In this document: piece by piece, positions 7,832 through 16,883 of the stretch
How the letters are laid out: each line of letters starts with the position of its first letter
Numbering within the stretch: the first letter of the stretch is position 1
DNA from: Sandaracinobacteroides sayramensis
GTDB taxonomy: Bacteria > Pseudomonadota > Alphaproteobacteria > Sphingomonadales > Sphingomonadaceae
Direction: 5' to 3'
Length of the DNA: 45,621 bases
Assembly (NCBI RefSeq): GCF_022014495.1
Contig: NZ_JAKLSQ010000002.1
Location: 1-45,621, forward strand
Made by a program: the position numbers and the translations under genes
The notes under the pieces: generated by a model
Told to the model about the DNA's origin: nothing
The model's database searches: none
Seen by the model: only the letters and a program-made list of their open reading frames with translations

Positions 7832-9247
7832 TTGAAGGCTCTGAGTGCACTGACCGTCGGCGGGCAGACGTTCCTGCCGCTCGTGGAAGGCGGCAAGGGC
7901 GTGTCCGCCACCAACCACGCCTCGGCGGGCGCCTGGGCGAAGGCCGGCGGGCTGGGCACGGTGTCGGCGGTGAACGCCGACAGCTATGACTCGAATGGCG
8001 AGGTGATTCCGCAAATCTACCACAGCCGCACCCGCGAGGGCCGGCATGAGGAGCTGGTGGAATATGGCATCCGCGGCGCCGTGGAGCAGGTGCGCCGCGC
8101 CTTCGACATCGCCGGCGACGAGATTCGCGCCGGGCGCGGAGCGCTCAACATCAACGTGCTGTGGGAAATGGGCGGGGCGCAGCGCGTGCTGGAAGGCGTG
8201 CTGGAACAGACGAAGGGCCTGCTGCACGGCGTGACCTGCGGCGCGGGCATGCCTTACAAGCTTTCCGAGATCGCCGCGCGGCACGGGGTGCATTATTACC
8301 CGATCATCTCCTCCGGCCGCGCCTTCCGCGCGCTGTGGAAGCGCGCCTATTCCAAGGCCAGCGAGTGGCTGGGCGCAGTCGTCTACGAAGACCCCTGGCT
8401 GGCCGGCGGCCACAACGGCCTTTCCAACGCCGAGGACCCGCGCGCGCCGCAGGACCCTTATCCGCGCGTGAAGGAGCTGCGCGAGGTGATGCGCGAGGGC
8501 GGAATCCCCGATTCCGTGCCGATCGTGATGGCCGGCGGCGTCTGGTATCTGCGCGACTGGGTCGACTGGATCGACAATCCCGAGCTTGGAACCATCGCCT
8601 TCCAATATGGCACCCGCCCGCTGCTGACGCAGGAAAGCCCGATTCCCGAAGGCTGGAAGGCCCGCCTGCCGCATCTGGAGGAAGGCGACATCCTGCTGCA
8701 CAAATTCTCGCCGACCGGCTTCTATTCCTCGGCGGTACGCAACAGCTTCCTGCGCAATCTGGAAGGCCGTTCGGAGCGGCAGATCGCCTTTTCGACCGAG
8801 GCCGCCGGAGACCATCAGTTCACGCTGGACGTGGGCGTCGGCCGCAAGACCTATTATGTCACCCGGGACGATCTCAACCGGGCGCGGGAATGGCATGGCG
8901 CCGGTTTCGACACCGCGCTGAAGACCCCCGACAACACGCTGGTGTTCGTGAGCGCCGCGGAATCGAAGCTGATCCGCAAGGACCAGGCCGATTGCATGGG
9001 CTGCCTTTCGCATTGCTCGTTCAGCGCCTGGAAGGACCATGGCGACCACACGACCGGCTATCTGGCCGACCCGCGCAGCTTCTGCATCCAGAAGACGCTG
9101 CAGGACATCGCCCATGGCGCCGACCCGGAGCATGAGCTGATGTTCGCCGGCCACGCCGCCTTCAATTTCAAGACCGACCCCTTCTACTCGAACGGCTTCG
9201 TGCCGACGGTGAAGCAGTTGATGGACCGCATCCAGACGGGGGATTGA
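7832..9247 (+). CDS. nitronate monooxygenase-like flavoprotein with C-terminal Cys cluster
   Basis: This 471-residue protein is a member of the FMN-dependent nitronate monooxygenase / 2-nitropropane dioxygenase family (TIM barrel). Family-like features are an N-terminal ATNHASAGAWAKAGGLGTVS segment (compare GGM motifs), GVTCGAGMP, and a C-terminal barrel part with VMAGGVWYLRDWVDW and IAFQYGTRPLLTQES. After the barrel it has an extra stretch with Cys388, Cys391 and Cys395 (CMGCLSHC) and Cys418 (RSFC), which could ligate an iron-sulfur cluster or zinc. It is longer than typical nitronate monooxygenases (about 320-380 residues). The start is TTG at 7832 with an upstream GAGGGGAGA. The substrate is unassigned; nitronate oxidation is only one possibility. 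Confidence 0.85.
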   Translation: MKALSALTVGGQTFLPLVEGGKGVSATNHASAGAWAKAGGLGTVSAVNADSYDSNGEVIPQIYHSRTREGRHEELVEYGIRGAVEQVRRAFDIAGDEIRAGRGALNINVLWEMGGAQRVLEGVLEQTKGLLHGVTCGAGMPYKLSEIAARHGVHYYPIISSGRAFRALWKRAYSKASEWLGAVVYEDPWLAGGHNGLSNAEDPRAPQDPYPRVKELREVMREGGIPDSVPIVMAGGVWYLRDWVDWIDNPELGTIAFQYGTRPLLTQESPIPEGWKARLPHLEEGDILLHKFSPTGFYSSAVRNSFLRNLEGRSERQIAFSTEAAGDHQFTLDVGVGRKTYYVTRDDLNRAREWHGAGFDTALKTPDNTLVFVSAAESKLIRKDQADCMGCLSHCSFSAWKDHGDHTTGYLADPRSFCIQKTLQDIAHGADPEHELMFAGHAAFNFKTDPFYSNGFVPTVKQLMDRIQTGD

Positions 9248-9410
9248 TCGGGCGCCGCCGATGCTGCGTTGCGGCGGAGCAGGTCGAATCCCCTGTCATT
9301 TAGGATAGGCTTTACAGCCATTGATCGTGGGCCGCGCGCGTTGACACCCGCCGCTGCCTTGCCTCATGGGGTTTCGCGCTAATTCAAGTGGACTGGGGAG
9401 CGATCTGCCC

Positions 9411-10160
9411 ATGAAGATTCTGGTGCCCGTGAAGCGGGTGGTCGATGCCAATGTGAAGGTCCGGGTGAAGCCCGACCAGAGCGGGGTCGAACTCGCCAAT
9501 GTGAAGATGAGCATGAACCCCTTCGACGAAATCTCCGTCGAGGAAGCGGTTCGGCTGAAGGAAAAGGGCGTGGCGACGGAAATCGTCGTCGTCTCCGTCG
9601 GCCCGGCGCAGGCGCAGGAAACGCTGCGCACGGCGCTGGCCATGGGCGCCGACCGGGGCATCCTCATCACCGCCGACGGCCCGACCGAGAGCCTGGGCGT
9701 GGCGAAGCTGCTGGCCAAGGTGGCGGCGGAAGAGCAGCCCGGCCTAATTATCCTGGGCAAACAGGCGATCGACGACGACGCCAACCAGACCGGGCAGATG
9801 CTGGCGGCGCTGCTGGGCTGGGGGCAGGGTACCTTCGCCTCCAAAGTGGAGCCGTCCGCCGACAAGGTGGCGGTGACTCGGGAAATCGACGGCGGCCTCG
9901 AGACCGTCGAGCTGAAGCTGCCGGCCGTGGTGACGACCGACCTTCGCCTCAACGAGCCGCGCTACGCCTCGCTGCCGAACATCATGAAGGCGAAGGCGAA
10001 GCCGATCGCCAACAAGACGCCCGCCGACTATGGCGTGGACCTCACGCCGCGCCTGACGACGCTGAAGGTGTCCGAGCCGCCGAAGCGCTCGGCCGGAATC
10101 AAGGTGAAGACCGTCGACGAACTGGTGGAAAAGCTGAAGAGCGCGGGAGTGATCGCATGA
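9411..10160 (+). CDS. etfB: electron transfer flavoprotein beta subunit
   Basis: EtfB with EtfA forms the soluble flavoprotein that collects electrons from acyl-CoA dehydrogenases and passes them to ETF-ubiquinone oxidoreductase. This 249-residue protein starts [19 protein letters not shown] and contains [10 protein letters not shown] and the AMP-site region [14 protein letters not shown], which match beta subunits. The ATG at 9411 follows a GGGGAG sequence by ten bases. Upstream, TTGACA at 9341-9346 could be a -35 box, but no convincing -10 follows. The stop overlaps etfA by four bases. The acyl-CoA dehydrogenases elsewhere in the window are likely partners. Confidence 0.97.
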   Translation: MKILVPVKRVVDANVKVRVKPDQSGVELANVKMSMNPFDEISVEEAVRLKEKGVATEIVVVSVGPAQAQETLRTALAMGADRGILITADGPTESLGVAKLLAKVAAEEQPGLIILGKQAIDDDANQTGQMLAALLGWGQGTFASKVEPSADKVAVTREIDGGLETVELKLPAVVTTDLRLNEPRYASLPNIMKAKAKPIANKTPADYGVDLTPRLTTLKVSEPPKRSAGIKVKTVDELVEKLKSAGVIA

Positions 10161-11101
10161 GCGTGCTGGTCCTTGCAGAACATGACAATGCGTCGCTGAA
10201 GGACGCGACGCTCAACGCCGTTTCCGCCGCCAGGGCGCTGGCCGGCTTCGCCGGTGGCGAAGTGCATGTGCTGGTGGCGGGGAGCGGGGCGCAGGGCGCC
10301 GCCGACGCCGCCGCCAAGGTGGAAGGCGTTTCCAAGGTCCTTCTGGCCGACGATGCCGCCTATGGCGACGCGCTGGCCGAGAATGTGGCGCCGCTGGTGG
10401 CCGGGCTTCTGGCCAACTACGACGCCTTCCTGGCGCCGGCCACGTCGCGCGGCAAGAACATCGCCCCGCGCGTGGCGGCGCTGCTGGACGTGGCGCAGGT
10501 CTCGGAAATCCTGTCGGTCGAAAGCGCCGACACCTTCACCCGCCCGATCTACGCCGGCAACGCCATCGCCACCGTGCAGTCGTCCGACGCGAAGAAGGTG
10601 ATCACCGTGCGCGGCACCGCCTTCCCGAAGGCGGCGGCTTCCGGCGGCTCGGCGAGCGTCGAAGCCGTGTCGGGCGCGGCCGACTCCGGGCTTTCCAGCT
10701 TCAAGGGCGCGGAACTGACGCAATCGGCCCGCCCGGAACTGACCGGGGCGAAGATCATCGTCTCGGGCGGCCGGGCGCTGGGTTCGGGCGAAGCCTTCAC
10801 GCAATATATCGACCCGCTGGCCGACAAGCTGGGCGCCGCCGTCGGCGCCTCGCGCGCGGCGGTCGACGCCGGCTATGTGCCGAACGACTATCAGGTCGGG
10901 CAGACGGGCAAGATCGTCGCGCCGGAACTCTATGTCGCCGTCGGCATTTCGGGGGCGATCCAGCACCTCGCCGGGATGAAGGATTCCAAGGTGATCGTCG
11001 CCATCAACAAGGATGAGGAAGCCCCCATCTTCCAGGTGGCAGACTATGGCCTCGTCGGCGATCTGTTTCAGCTGGTGCCGGAACTGACGTCGAAGCTCTG
11101 A
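10157..11101 (+). CDS. etfA: electron transfer flavoprotein alpha subunit
   Basis: EtfA carries the FAD that relays electrons from acyl-CoA and related dehydrogenases to the quinone pool. The 314-residue protein has the expected two parts: an N-terminal alpha/beta domain starting [20 protein letters not shown], and the conserved C-terminal FAD domain with [30 protein letters not shown]-type sequence (about residues 251-270), [21 protein letters not shown] (taken in part: [12 protein letters not shown]) and DYGLVGDLF. The start overlaps the etfB stop by four bases (ATGA). A terminator hairpin follows the stop by 25 bases, so etfBA forms a two-gene unit. Confidence 0.97.
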   Translation: MSVLVLAEHDNASLKDATLNAVSAARALAGFAGGEVHVLVAGSGAQGAADAAAKVEGVSKVLLADDAAYGDALAENVAPLVAGLLANYDAFLAPATSRGKNIAPRVAALLDVAQVSEILSVESADTFTRPIYAGNAIATVQSSDAKKVITVRGTAFPKAAASGGSASVEAVSGAADSGLSSFKGAELTQSARPELTGAKIIVSGGRALGSGEAFTQYIDPLADKLGAAVGASRAAVDAGYVPNDYQVGQTGKIVAPELYVAVGISGAIQHLAGMKDSKVIVAINKDEEAPIFQVADYGLVGDLFQLVPELTSKL

Positions 11102-11125
11102 GCTTCCACCGTTCGAAATCGGGAA

Positions 11126-11158
11126 GGGCCGGCTGCCTTCGGGCGGGCGGCCCTTTTT
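11126..11158 (+). terminator. rho-independent terminator after etfBA
   Basis: GGGCC at 11126 pairs with GGCCC at 11149-11153, the inner CTGCC pairs with GGCGG around a TTCG tetraloop, and five T residues follow at 11154-11158. It lies 25 bases past the etfA stop. Confidence 0.8.
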
Positions 11159-11297
11159 CCATGCGGTGGGCATCTTCCGCTGTTTGTCAGCCCATGGGGG
11201 GGCCGAATATACGACTTCTCCTGATGGGCATTTCGTCTTGTTGTAACCTTATGCCGCACAAGCTAACTCCGGCGGCGGATCAGGAAAGGAATGGGGC

Positions 11298-12164
11298 ATG
11301 AAGGTTGGTGTGATCGGCGCGGGCATCATGGGGGCGGGAATCGCGCAGGTGGCCGCCGCCGCGGGCCACCAGGTCGTGCTTTCCGATATCGCGCTGGATC
11401 GGGCGGAAAAGGGCAAGGCCGGCATCGGCAAGCAGCTCGACCGGCAGGTGGCCAAGGGTGCGCTGGAAGCCGCCGCGGCCGAAGCCCTGCTGGCGCGAAT
11501 CACCCCCGCCGGGGACACGGACGGATTCGCCGACGCCGACATCGTGATCGAGGCCGCGACCGAGAATGAAGGGCTGAAGCAGAAGATCTTCGCCGGCCTC
11601 GCCGGCAAGCTGGCGCCGCAGGCGCTGCTGGCGACCAACACCTCCTCCATCTCCATCACCATGCTCGCCGCCGGCACCGACCGGCCGGACCGGTTCGTGG
11701 GCCTGCACTTCTTCAACCCGGTGCCGGTGATGAAGCTGGTGGAAATCATCCCCGGCCTCGCCACCTCCGACGACAGCCGCGCGGCGGCGCGCGGCTTCAT
11801 CGAGACGCTGGGCAAGACCGCCATCGTTGCCGAGGACAGCCCGAGCTTCATCGTCAACCGCGTGCTCTGCCCGATGCTGAACGAGGCGATCTTCGCGCTG
11901 GGCGAGGGCGTCGGCAGCGTCGAGGGTATCGACACCGGCCTGAAGCTGGGCGCCAACCACCCGATGGGACCGCTGACGCTGGCGGATTTCGTCGGCCTCG
12001 ACACGCTGCACGCCATCATGGAAGTGATGCAGAAGGCGACCGGAGACCCGAAATACCGCCCCGCGCCGCTGCTGACGAAATATGTCGAAGCCGGCTGGTA
12101 TGGCCGCAAGACAGGCCGTGGCTTCTACGACTACAGCGGCGAAAAGCCCGTTCCCACCCGCTGA
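11298..12164 (+). CDS. 3-hydroxybutyryl-CoA / 3-hydroxyacyl-CoA dehydrogenase
   Basis: The enzyme oxidises or reduces 3-hydroxyacyl-CoA with NAD(P)H, in beta-oxidation or in short-chain acyl-CoA metabolism. The 288-residue protein has an N-terminal Rossmann motif ([17 protein letters not shown]), the conserved NTSSIS and [16 protein letters not shown] with the catalytic His, then SFIVNRVL and the C-terminal helical domain with [18 protein letters not shown] and GRGFYDY. Length and motifs match the stand-alone (PaaH/HbdA) type rather than the FadB fusion. It follows the etf terminator by 140 bases and so has its own promoter. The exact chain-length preference cannot be read from sequence. Confidence 0.95.
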   Translation: MKVGVIGAGIMGAGIAQVAAAAGHQVVLSDIALDRAEKGKAGIGKQLDRQVAKGALEAAAAEALLARITPAGDTDGFADADIVIEAATENEGLKQKIFAGLAGKLAPQALLATNTSSISITMLAAGTDRPDRFVGLHFFNPVPVMKLVEIIPGLATSDDSRAAARGFIETLGKTAIVAEDSPSFIVNRVLCPMLNEAIFALGEGVGSVEGIDTGLKLGANHPMGPLTLADFVGLDTLHAIMEVMQKATGDPKYRPAPLLTKYVEAGWYGRKTGRGFYDYSGEKPVPTR

Positions 12165-12226
12165 TTGACAGAAGGGCAAGCTTGCCCAATCCTTCAAGCC
12201 GGGTCCGCTGGACGAGGGAGAAGGGG

Positions 12227-12637
12227 ATGTCGAAAGGCGTGTCTGAAGGCATGGGGCTGCTGGGGGCGGCGTTGCTGCTCGCCGGCTGCGCGAGCGGCAG
12301 CAACGATTCCGCCAATCGCAGCGTCTGGGTGGAAGACGGCCCGCCGGTGAACTGCATCAGCCTGAACCAGGTGCGCAGCTTCCGCGCCATCGACGACCGG
12401 ACCATCGATTTCGAGCGCAACCGCAATCAGGCCTGGCGCAACAATCTGCCGCACAGCTGCTCCGGCCTCAGCTTCGGCCAGGCCGTCCGCCACAACAGCC
12501 GCACCAGCCAGCTGTGCAGCTTCGACACCATCACCCCCGTCTCGATGGCACGCGGCCCCAACCCGCCCCGCTGCCAGCTCGGCCAGTTCCAGCCCATGAA
12601 GCGAGTCCCCGCGCCGGAAACCCCGCCGGCGGGGTGA
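12227..12637 (+). CDS. DUF6491-like lipoprotein
   Basis: This 136-residue protein starts MSKGVSEGMGLLGAALLLAGCASG: a signal peptide ending in a lipobox (LAGC), so it is probably a membrane-anchored periplasmic lipoprotein. The mature part resembles the DUF6491 pattern, with spaced cysteines in VNCISL, HSCSGL, QLCSFD and RCQLGQF and the phrase VRSFRAIDDRTIDF. ATG at 12227 has AAGGGG just upstream; an in-frame TTG at 12182 would add 15 residues before the signal peptide and is less likely. Its TGA (12635-12637) forms the first bases of the composite palindrome that separates it from rbfA. Function is unknown. Confidence 0.8.
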   Translation: MSKGVSEGMGLLGAALLLAGCASGSNDSANRSVWVEDGPPVNCISLNQVRSFRAIDDRTIDFERNRNQAWRNNLPHSCSGLSFGQAVRHNSRTSQLCSFDTITPVSMARGPNPPRCQLGQFQPMKRVPAPETPPAG

Positions 12638-12844
12638 GGGAGAACGCCAGGGGGCTTTGCCCCCTGGACCCCCAGCAGGAGGGTGACCCTCCTGCACCTC
12701 CATAAGTTTGCAGAAGAGCCCCCCGAAAGCCGACGTGCGTGCACAGCCGTCAGTTTCGGGGGGCTCTTCTGCAAACTTAAAGGGGGTCAAGGGGCGTCAC
12801 GCCCCTTGCGGGGTGCAGGGGCAGAGCCCCTGCGTTCTCCCTCA
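12635..12844. repeat. composite palindromic element filling a convergent gene gap
   Basis: The 210-bp element has 13-bp terminal inverted repeats (TGAGGGAGAACGC at 12635-12647, complement at 12832-12844). Inside are four short hairpins: A 12647-12667, B 12675-12695, C 12788-12808 and D 12815-12833. A central palindrome has 26-bp perfect arms at 12703-12728 and 12754-12779. The left half aligns with the reverse complement of the right half: A corresponds to D and B to C. The terminal repeats contain the stop codons of both flanking genes. Bases 12646-12701 recur identically at 45566-45621. It may act as a bidirectional terminator or be a mobile non-coding repeat; no transposase is present. Confidence 0.9.
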
Positions 12845-13285
12845 CTCGTCGTCGAGGATTCGGGGCGGGGCCTTGTCTTCCAGGTCGCGGGCGACCTGGG
12901 GGGAGCGCAGCAGGGCGTCGATGCGGGCGGCTTCGGCGTAGCTTTCGTCCACGCGGAAGTGGATTTCGGCGGCGTATTTGGTGTTCACGCGCCGGGCCAT
13001 CTCGCCCTTCAGCTGCTTGCTTTGGCTGTTGAGGGCCTTCAGCACCGCTTCCTGCTCGGCGGGGGTGACGCCGACTGGCATGATGTAGGCGGTGGCGTGG
13101 CGCAGGTCGGGCGAGACTCGCACTTCCGAGATGGAGACGATGTGCCGGTCCAGCACATCGTCGCGGAGCGTGCCGCGCGCCAGCACATCGGCCAGCACGT
13201 GGCGCATCGCCTCGCCCACCTTCAGCGTGCGGACGGACCGGCCTTCGCCCCGGTCCTGCGAGGAAGAGGCGTGCTGGCGCTTCAC
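12842..13285 (-). CDS. rbfA: 30S ribosome-binding factor RbfA
   Basis: RbfA binds the maturing small subunit near the 5' end of 16S rRNA and is needed for late 30S assembly and cold adaptation. The 147-residue protein has the KH-like core: RTLKVGEAMRHVLADVL, ITISEVRVSPDLRHATAY-type sequence (here ISEVRVSPDLRHATAY), and the end of the domain with IHFRVDESYAEAARIDALL. The GTG at 13285 overlaps the infB TGA by four bases; longer in-frame starts lie inside infB. It is the last gene of the rimP-nusA-ylxR-infB-rbfA operon; the usual truB-rpsO-pnp do not follow, the gap being filled by the composite palindrome. Confidence 0.95.
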   Translation of the reverse strand: MKRQHASSSQDRGEGRSVRTLKVGEAMRHVLADVLARGTLRDDVLDRHIVSISEVRVSPDLRHATAYIMPVGVTPAEQEAVLKALNSQSKQLKGEMARRVNTKYAAEIHFRVDESYAEAARIDALLRSPQVARDLEDKAPPRILDDE

Positions 13286-16140
13286 AGTTCGCGCAGACGC
13301 TCTTCGATCTCGAAGGTCTCGATCACGTCGCCTTGCTGGATGTCCTGGAAGTTTTCGAGGCCGATGCCGCACTCATAGCCCTTCTCGACCTGCGTGACGT
13401 CGTCCTTGAAGCGGCGCAGCGAGGCGATGGAGCCATTGTAGACGATGACGTCGTCGCGCAGGACGCGCGCCTTCAGGTTTCGCTTGATATAGCCTTCGGT
13501 GACGAGGCAGCCGGCGGCCTTGCCGAACTTGCCCGCCTGGAAGACTTCGCGAACGTCGGCGCGGCCGACAACATTCTCGAAATATTCCGGGCCGAGCTTG
13601 CCGGCCATCCCGGCCTTCACTTCGTCGATCAGGTCGTAGATGATGTCGTAATATTTCAGCGGAACGCCGGCCTGGTGCGCGGCTTCGCGGGCCTTGGCGT
13701 TGGCGCGCACGTTGAAGCCGATGATGAGCGCGCCCGAGGCCCGGGCGAGCGTCACGTCGGATTCGGTGATGGCGCCGACGCCCGAGTGCAGCACGCGCAC
13801 GCGGATCTCGTCGGTGGACAGCTTGTTGAGCGCCGAGACGATCGCCTCGGTGGAACCGTGCACGTCGGACTTGACGACGACGGGGAACTCCATCGCCTTC
13901 TTCTCGGCTAGGCCGGCGAACATGCTTTCGAGGCTGGCAGGCGCCGAGGTGGTGCGCTTGGTGAGCGCCACCTGCTGGCGATAGGCCGCCACTTCGCGGG
14001 CGCGGGCTTCGGATTCGACGACCGTCAGCAGGTCGCCCGATTGCGGCACGCCGGAAAGGCCCAGCACTTCCACCGGCAGCGAGGGGCCGGCTTGCTTGAT
14101 GGTCTGGCCCTTGTCGTTCACCAGCGCGCGGACCTTGCCCCATTCGGTGCCGACGACGAAGATGTCGCCGGTGTTGAGCGTGCCGCGCTTCACGAGAACG
14201 GTGGCGAGCGCGCCACGGCCCTTGTCCAGCTTCGATTCCACCACGATCGCCTCGCCCATCCGGTCGGGATTGGCCTTCAGCTCCATGATTTCGGCCTGCA
14301 GCAGGATCTTCTCGGCCAGTTCGTCGAGGCCGGTGCGCTTCAGCGCCGAGACTTCGACGTCCTGCACCTCGCCGCCCATTTCCTCGACCTGGATGTCGTG
14401 CTGCAGCAGTTCGGTGCGCACGCGGTTGGCGTCGGAGCCGGGCTTGTCCATCTTGTTGATGGCGACGATCATCGGCGCGCCGGCCGCCTTCACATGGGCG
14501 ATGGCCTCGATGGTCTGCGGCTTGATGCCGTCGTCGCCTGCCACCACCAGCACGACGATGTCGGTGGCGTTGGCGCCGCGGGCGCGCATTTCGGAAAAGG
14601 CCTCGTGGCCCGGCGTGTCGAGGAAGCTGATCTTCTCGCCCGACTTCAGCGTCACCTGATAGGCGCCGATATGCTGGGTGATTCCGCCCGCCTCGCCGGC
14701 GGCGACTCCGGTTCCGCGCAGCGCGTCGAGCAGCGAGGTCTTGCCATGGTCGACATGGCCCATGATGGTGACGACCGGCGGGCGCGGCTTCAGGCTTTCC
14801 GGCGTATCGGCTTCGCCTTCGATGCCCTGTTCCACGTCGCTGTCGGACACGCGCTTGATGATGTGGCCGAATTCGGTGACCAGCAGCTCGGCGGTGTCCT
14901 GGTCGATGGTGGCGTTGATGGTGGTGGGCATGCCCATCTTGAACAGCAGCTTCACCAGATCGGCGCCGCGCTCGGCCATGCGGTTGGCGAGTTCCTGCAC
15001 GGTGATCGCTTCGGGCACCTGCACTTCGCGCGCCGTGCGCGACTGGGCGGCGGCGCCGCCGCCATGGGCGGAGCGCTTCTGCTTTTCATGCGCGCGGCGC
15101 ATCGCCGCGACCGAACGGGAACGAGTGCCGTCCTCGTCGCCAGTGGCGCGGGTGATGGTGAGCTTGCCCTGGCGGCGGTGGTCGTCGCGGACGTTACGCG
15201 AGGGCTTGGCCGGCTCGGGGGCGCGGCGCACCGGGCCACGGCTGGGCAGCGCGCTGCGCGGGCGCTCCTCTTCCTCTTCCGGGGCGGCGGGCGGCGCAGG
15301 CGGGGCTTCGGCGGCGCGCTTGGCGGCTTCCGCCGCGCGGGCGGCTTCCTCGGCCTCTGCCCTGGCTTTTTCCTCCAGGCGCAGGCGCTCGGCTTCCTGC
15401 GCTTCCGCCTTTTCGCGGGCTTCGCGGATTCGGCCTTCCTCGGCGCGCTGCAAACGCTCTTCCTCGGCGAGGCGGAGGAGGAGCTGCTGCCGTTCGCGCG
15501 GAGTCAGCTTCGGATTCTGCAGCGCCCTTTGCACGGGCGTCAGCTCCGGCTTCGCGGGCGCGGCCGGCCTGGGCGCCGGCTTCGGCGCGGGGGCAGGCGC
15601 GGGCCTGGGCGCCGGGGCGGCAACGACCGGCGCAGGCGCGGGTTCCGGCTGCGGCTCGGGCGCGGCTTCCGCCACGGGCAGGGCGGCCGGCTCGACCGCC
15701 GGAGCGGCTTCGGCGGGCGGAGCCGCTTCGGGTGCGGGCTCCGCTTGCGGCTCGGGCGCGGCCTGAACCTCCGGCTCGGGTTCCGGCTCGGGCTTCGGCG
15801 CGGGGCGGGCCGGTTCGGCCTTATTCAGCGGCTCGTCCGTCACCACCACGAAGGGCGGCGGCGGGGCGACGGGCATGGCCGGCGCGGCCGGCTGAACGGG
15901 TTCCGGGGCAGCGACGGGCGTGGCGGGCACGGCTTCGGCGGCCTCGTCCTGATAGTCAGGAGAAGCGTCTGCGGGCGCGGGATCCCCCGGCTTGCGGAAG
16001 ACACGGGCCTTCTTCGTCTCAACCACGACCTTGTGCGTGCGCCCATGGCTGAAGCTCTGCTTCACCTGGCTCACTTCGGTCGTGCGTTTCACGCCGAGCT
16101 GTGGCCTCAGGCCCAGTTTCGGCTTTTCCTCTTCGCTCAT
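13282..16140 (-). CDS. infB: translation initiation factor IF-2
   Basis: IF-2 brings fMet-tRNA to the 30S subunit and promotes subunit joining with GTP hydrolysis. This 952-residue protein has a short conserved N-terminus, then a long Ala/Pro/Glu-rich low-complexity linker (about residues 50-320), an IF2 N-terminal domain near 370-420, and the G domain: G1 GHVDHGKT (461-468), G3 DTPGHEAF, G4 NKMD. Domains II to IV follow, ending [20 protein letters not shown]. The linker is compositionally biased, which explains the long reading frames seen on the opposite strand. The ATG overlaps the ylxR-type stop by four bases. Confidence 0.97.
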   Translation of the reverse strand: MSEEEKPKLGLRPQLGVKRTTEVSQVKQSFSHGRTHKVVVETKKARVFRKPGDPAPADASPDYQDEAAEAVPATPVAAPEPVQPAAPAMPVAPPPPFVVVTDEPLNKAEPARPAPKPEPEPEPEVQAAPEPQAEPAPEAAPPAEAAPAVEPAALPVAEAAPEPQPEPAPAPVVAAPAPRPAPAPAPKPAPRPAAPAKPELTPVQRALQNPKLTPRERQQLLLRLAEEERLQRAEEGRIREAREKAEAQEAERLRLEEKARAEAEEAARAAEAAKRAAEAPPAPPAAPEEEEERPRSALPSRGPVRRAPEPAKPSRNVRDDHRRQGKLTITRATGDEDGTRSRSVAAMRRAHEKQKRSAHGGGAAAQSRTAREVQVPEAITVQELANRMAERGADLVKLLFKMGMPTTINATIDQDTAELLVTEFGHIIKRVSDSDVEQGIEGEADTPESLKPRPPVVTIMGHVDHGKTSLLDALRGTGVAAGEAGGITQHIGAYQVTLKSGEKISFLDTPGHEAFSEMRARGANATDIVVLVVAGDDGIKPQTIEAIAHVKAAGAPMIVAINKMDKPGSDANRVRTELLQHDIQVEEMGGEVQDVEVSALKRTGLDELAEKILLQAEIMELKANPDRMGEAIVVESKLDKGRGALATVLVKRGTLNTGDIFVVGTEWGKVRALVNDKGQTIKQAGPSLPVEVLGLSGVPQSGDLLTVVESEARAREVAAYRQQVALTKRTTSAPASLESMFAGLAEKKAMEFPVVVKSDVHGSTEAIVSALNKLSTDEIRVRVLHSGVGAITESDVTLARASGALIIGFNVRANAKAREAAHQAGVPLKYYDIIYDLIDEVKAGMAGKLGPEYFENVVGRADVREVFQAGKFGKAAGCLVTEGYIKRNLKARVLRDDVIVYNGSIASLRRFKDDVTQVEKGYECGIGLENFQDIQQGDVIETFEIEERLREL

Positions 16141-16847
16141 TCCCGTCCTTCGTCGTTTCGCCGCCCGGACTGCGCCCGGACGTCGTCTGTCAGATCCCGA
16201 TTGCCATTGAAGGCAGCCCAGCGCCGAAGCTCGTCAGAGATCCGCGCCGCTGCCTTGCCATTGTTGACGCCCGAATGCACCACATTCTCACGCCCGAGCG
16301 CCCGAGACAAGGCCTCGCGCCCCACGGGCAGGCGAATGCAGCCCTCAGGCTCGCCGCCGCCGCTGCGCCAAGCCTGGTCCAGCTTCGATGTTCCATCCTC
16401 CGCCGCATCGGCGGCGTGGAGCAGCAGGAACAGGCGGCCGCCGCGCGCCCATTCCGTCAGCTTCTCCGAACCCAATATAAGATGCCCGGCGCGATGTTCG
16501 AGCCCCAGCCGGTCGAGCGCGCGCCGTTCCAGCCCTTTTTCGATTCGCGCGGGCAGGTCTTCGGGCACGGCCGCCTGGGCCTTGAAGGCGCGGGCCAGCG
16601 CCCCCTTCAGCCGCCCCTTTTCCATCGCCTGCTCCAGCGCCGCCCGGTCGGGGGCGATCCAGGCGCCGCGCCCGGGAAGCTTGGCGGCGAGATCGGGCCA
16701 GACCTGCCCGTCCGGCCCGAGCGCGAGGCGGATGAGGGACGCGCGGTCGCCATGCGCACCCGAAAGGATGCACTTGCGTTCGGGCTTGCGCCCGCCGCGG
16801 CCGTCTTCGACTAAGGCGTCAAGATGGTCATCGGAGGGTTCGCGCAT
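16137..16847 (-). CDS. YlxR-type RNA-binding protein (DUF448 plus L7Ae-like)
   Basis: This 236-residue protein fuses two small domains encoded at this place in many bacteria. Residues about 20-80 are a YlxR/DUF448 domain (RKCILSG, the phrase PDLAAKLPGRGAWI and a KGRLKGALARAF helix). Residues about 95-195 resemble the L7Ae/YlxQ fold seen after DUF448 in alphaproteobacteria (AGHLILGSEKL; LFLLLHAADAAE). Both folds bind RNA. The gene lies between nusA and infB, 36 bases after nusA and overlapping infB by four bases. A link to ribosome maturation or transcription is inferred from this context. Confidence 0.9.
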   Translation of the reverse strand: MREPSDDHLDALVEDGRGGRKPERKCILSGAHGDRASLIRLALGPDGQVWPDLAAKLPGRGAWIAPDRAALEQAMEKGRLKGALARAFKAQAAVPEDLPARIEKGLERRALDRLGLEHRAGHLILGSEKLTEWARGGRLFLLLHAADAAEDGTSKLDQAWRSGGGEPEGCIRLPVGREALSRALGRENVVHSGVNNGKAAARISDELRRWAAFNGNRDLTDDVRAQSGRRNDEGRE

Positions 16848-16883
16848 CGGCGCCCTCCCTGACTGCGGGGGAAAGCGGCCCTG

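Noticed and set aside
9341-9369. A promoter for etfBA
   Set aside because: TTGACA is present but the hexamer 17 bases later (TCATGG) is a poor -10, so I do not call it.
12703-12779. The 26-bp central palindrome as a CRISPR repeat or insertion sequence end
   Set aside because: There is no repeated spacer unit and no transposase; it is the centre of a larger inverted element.
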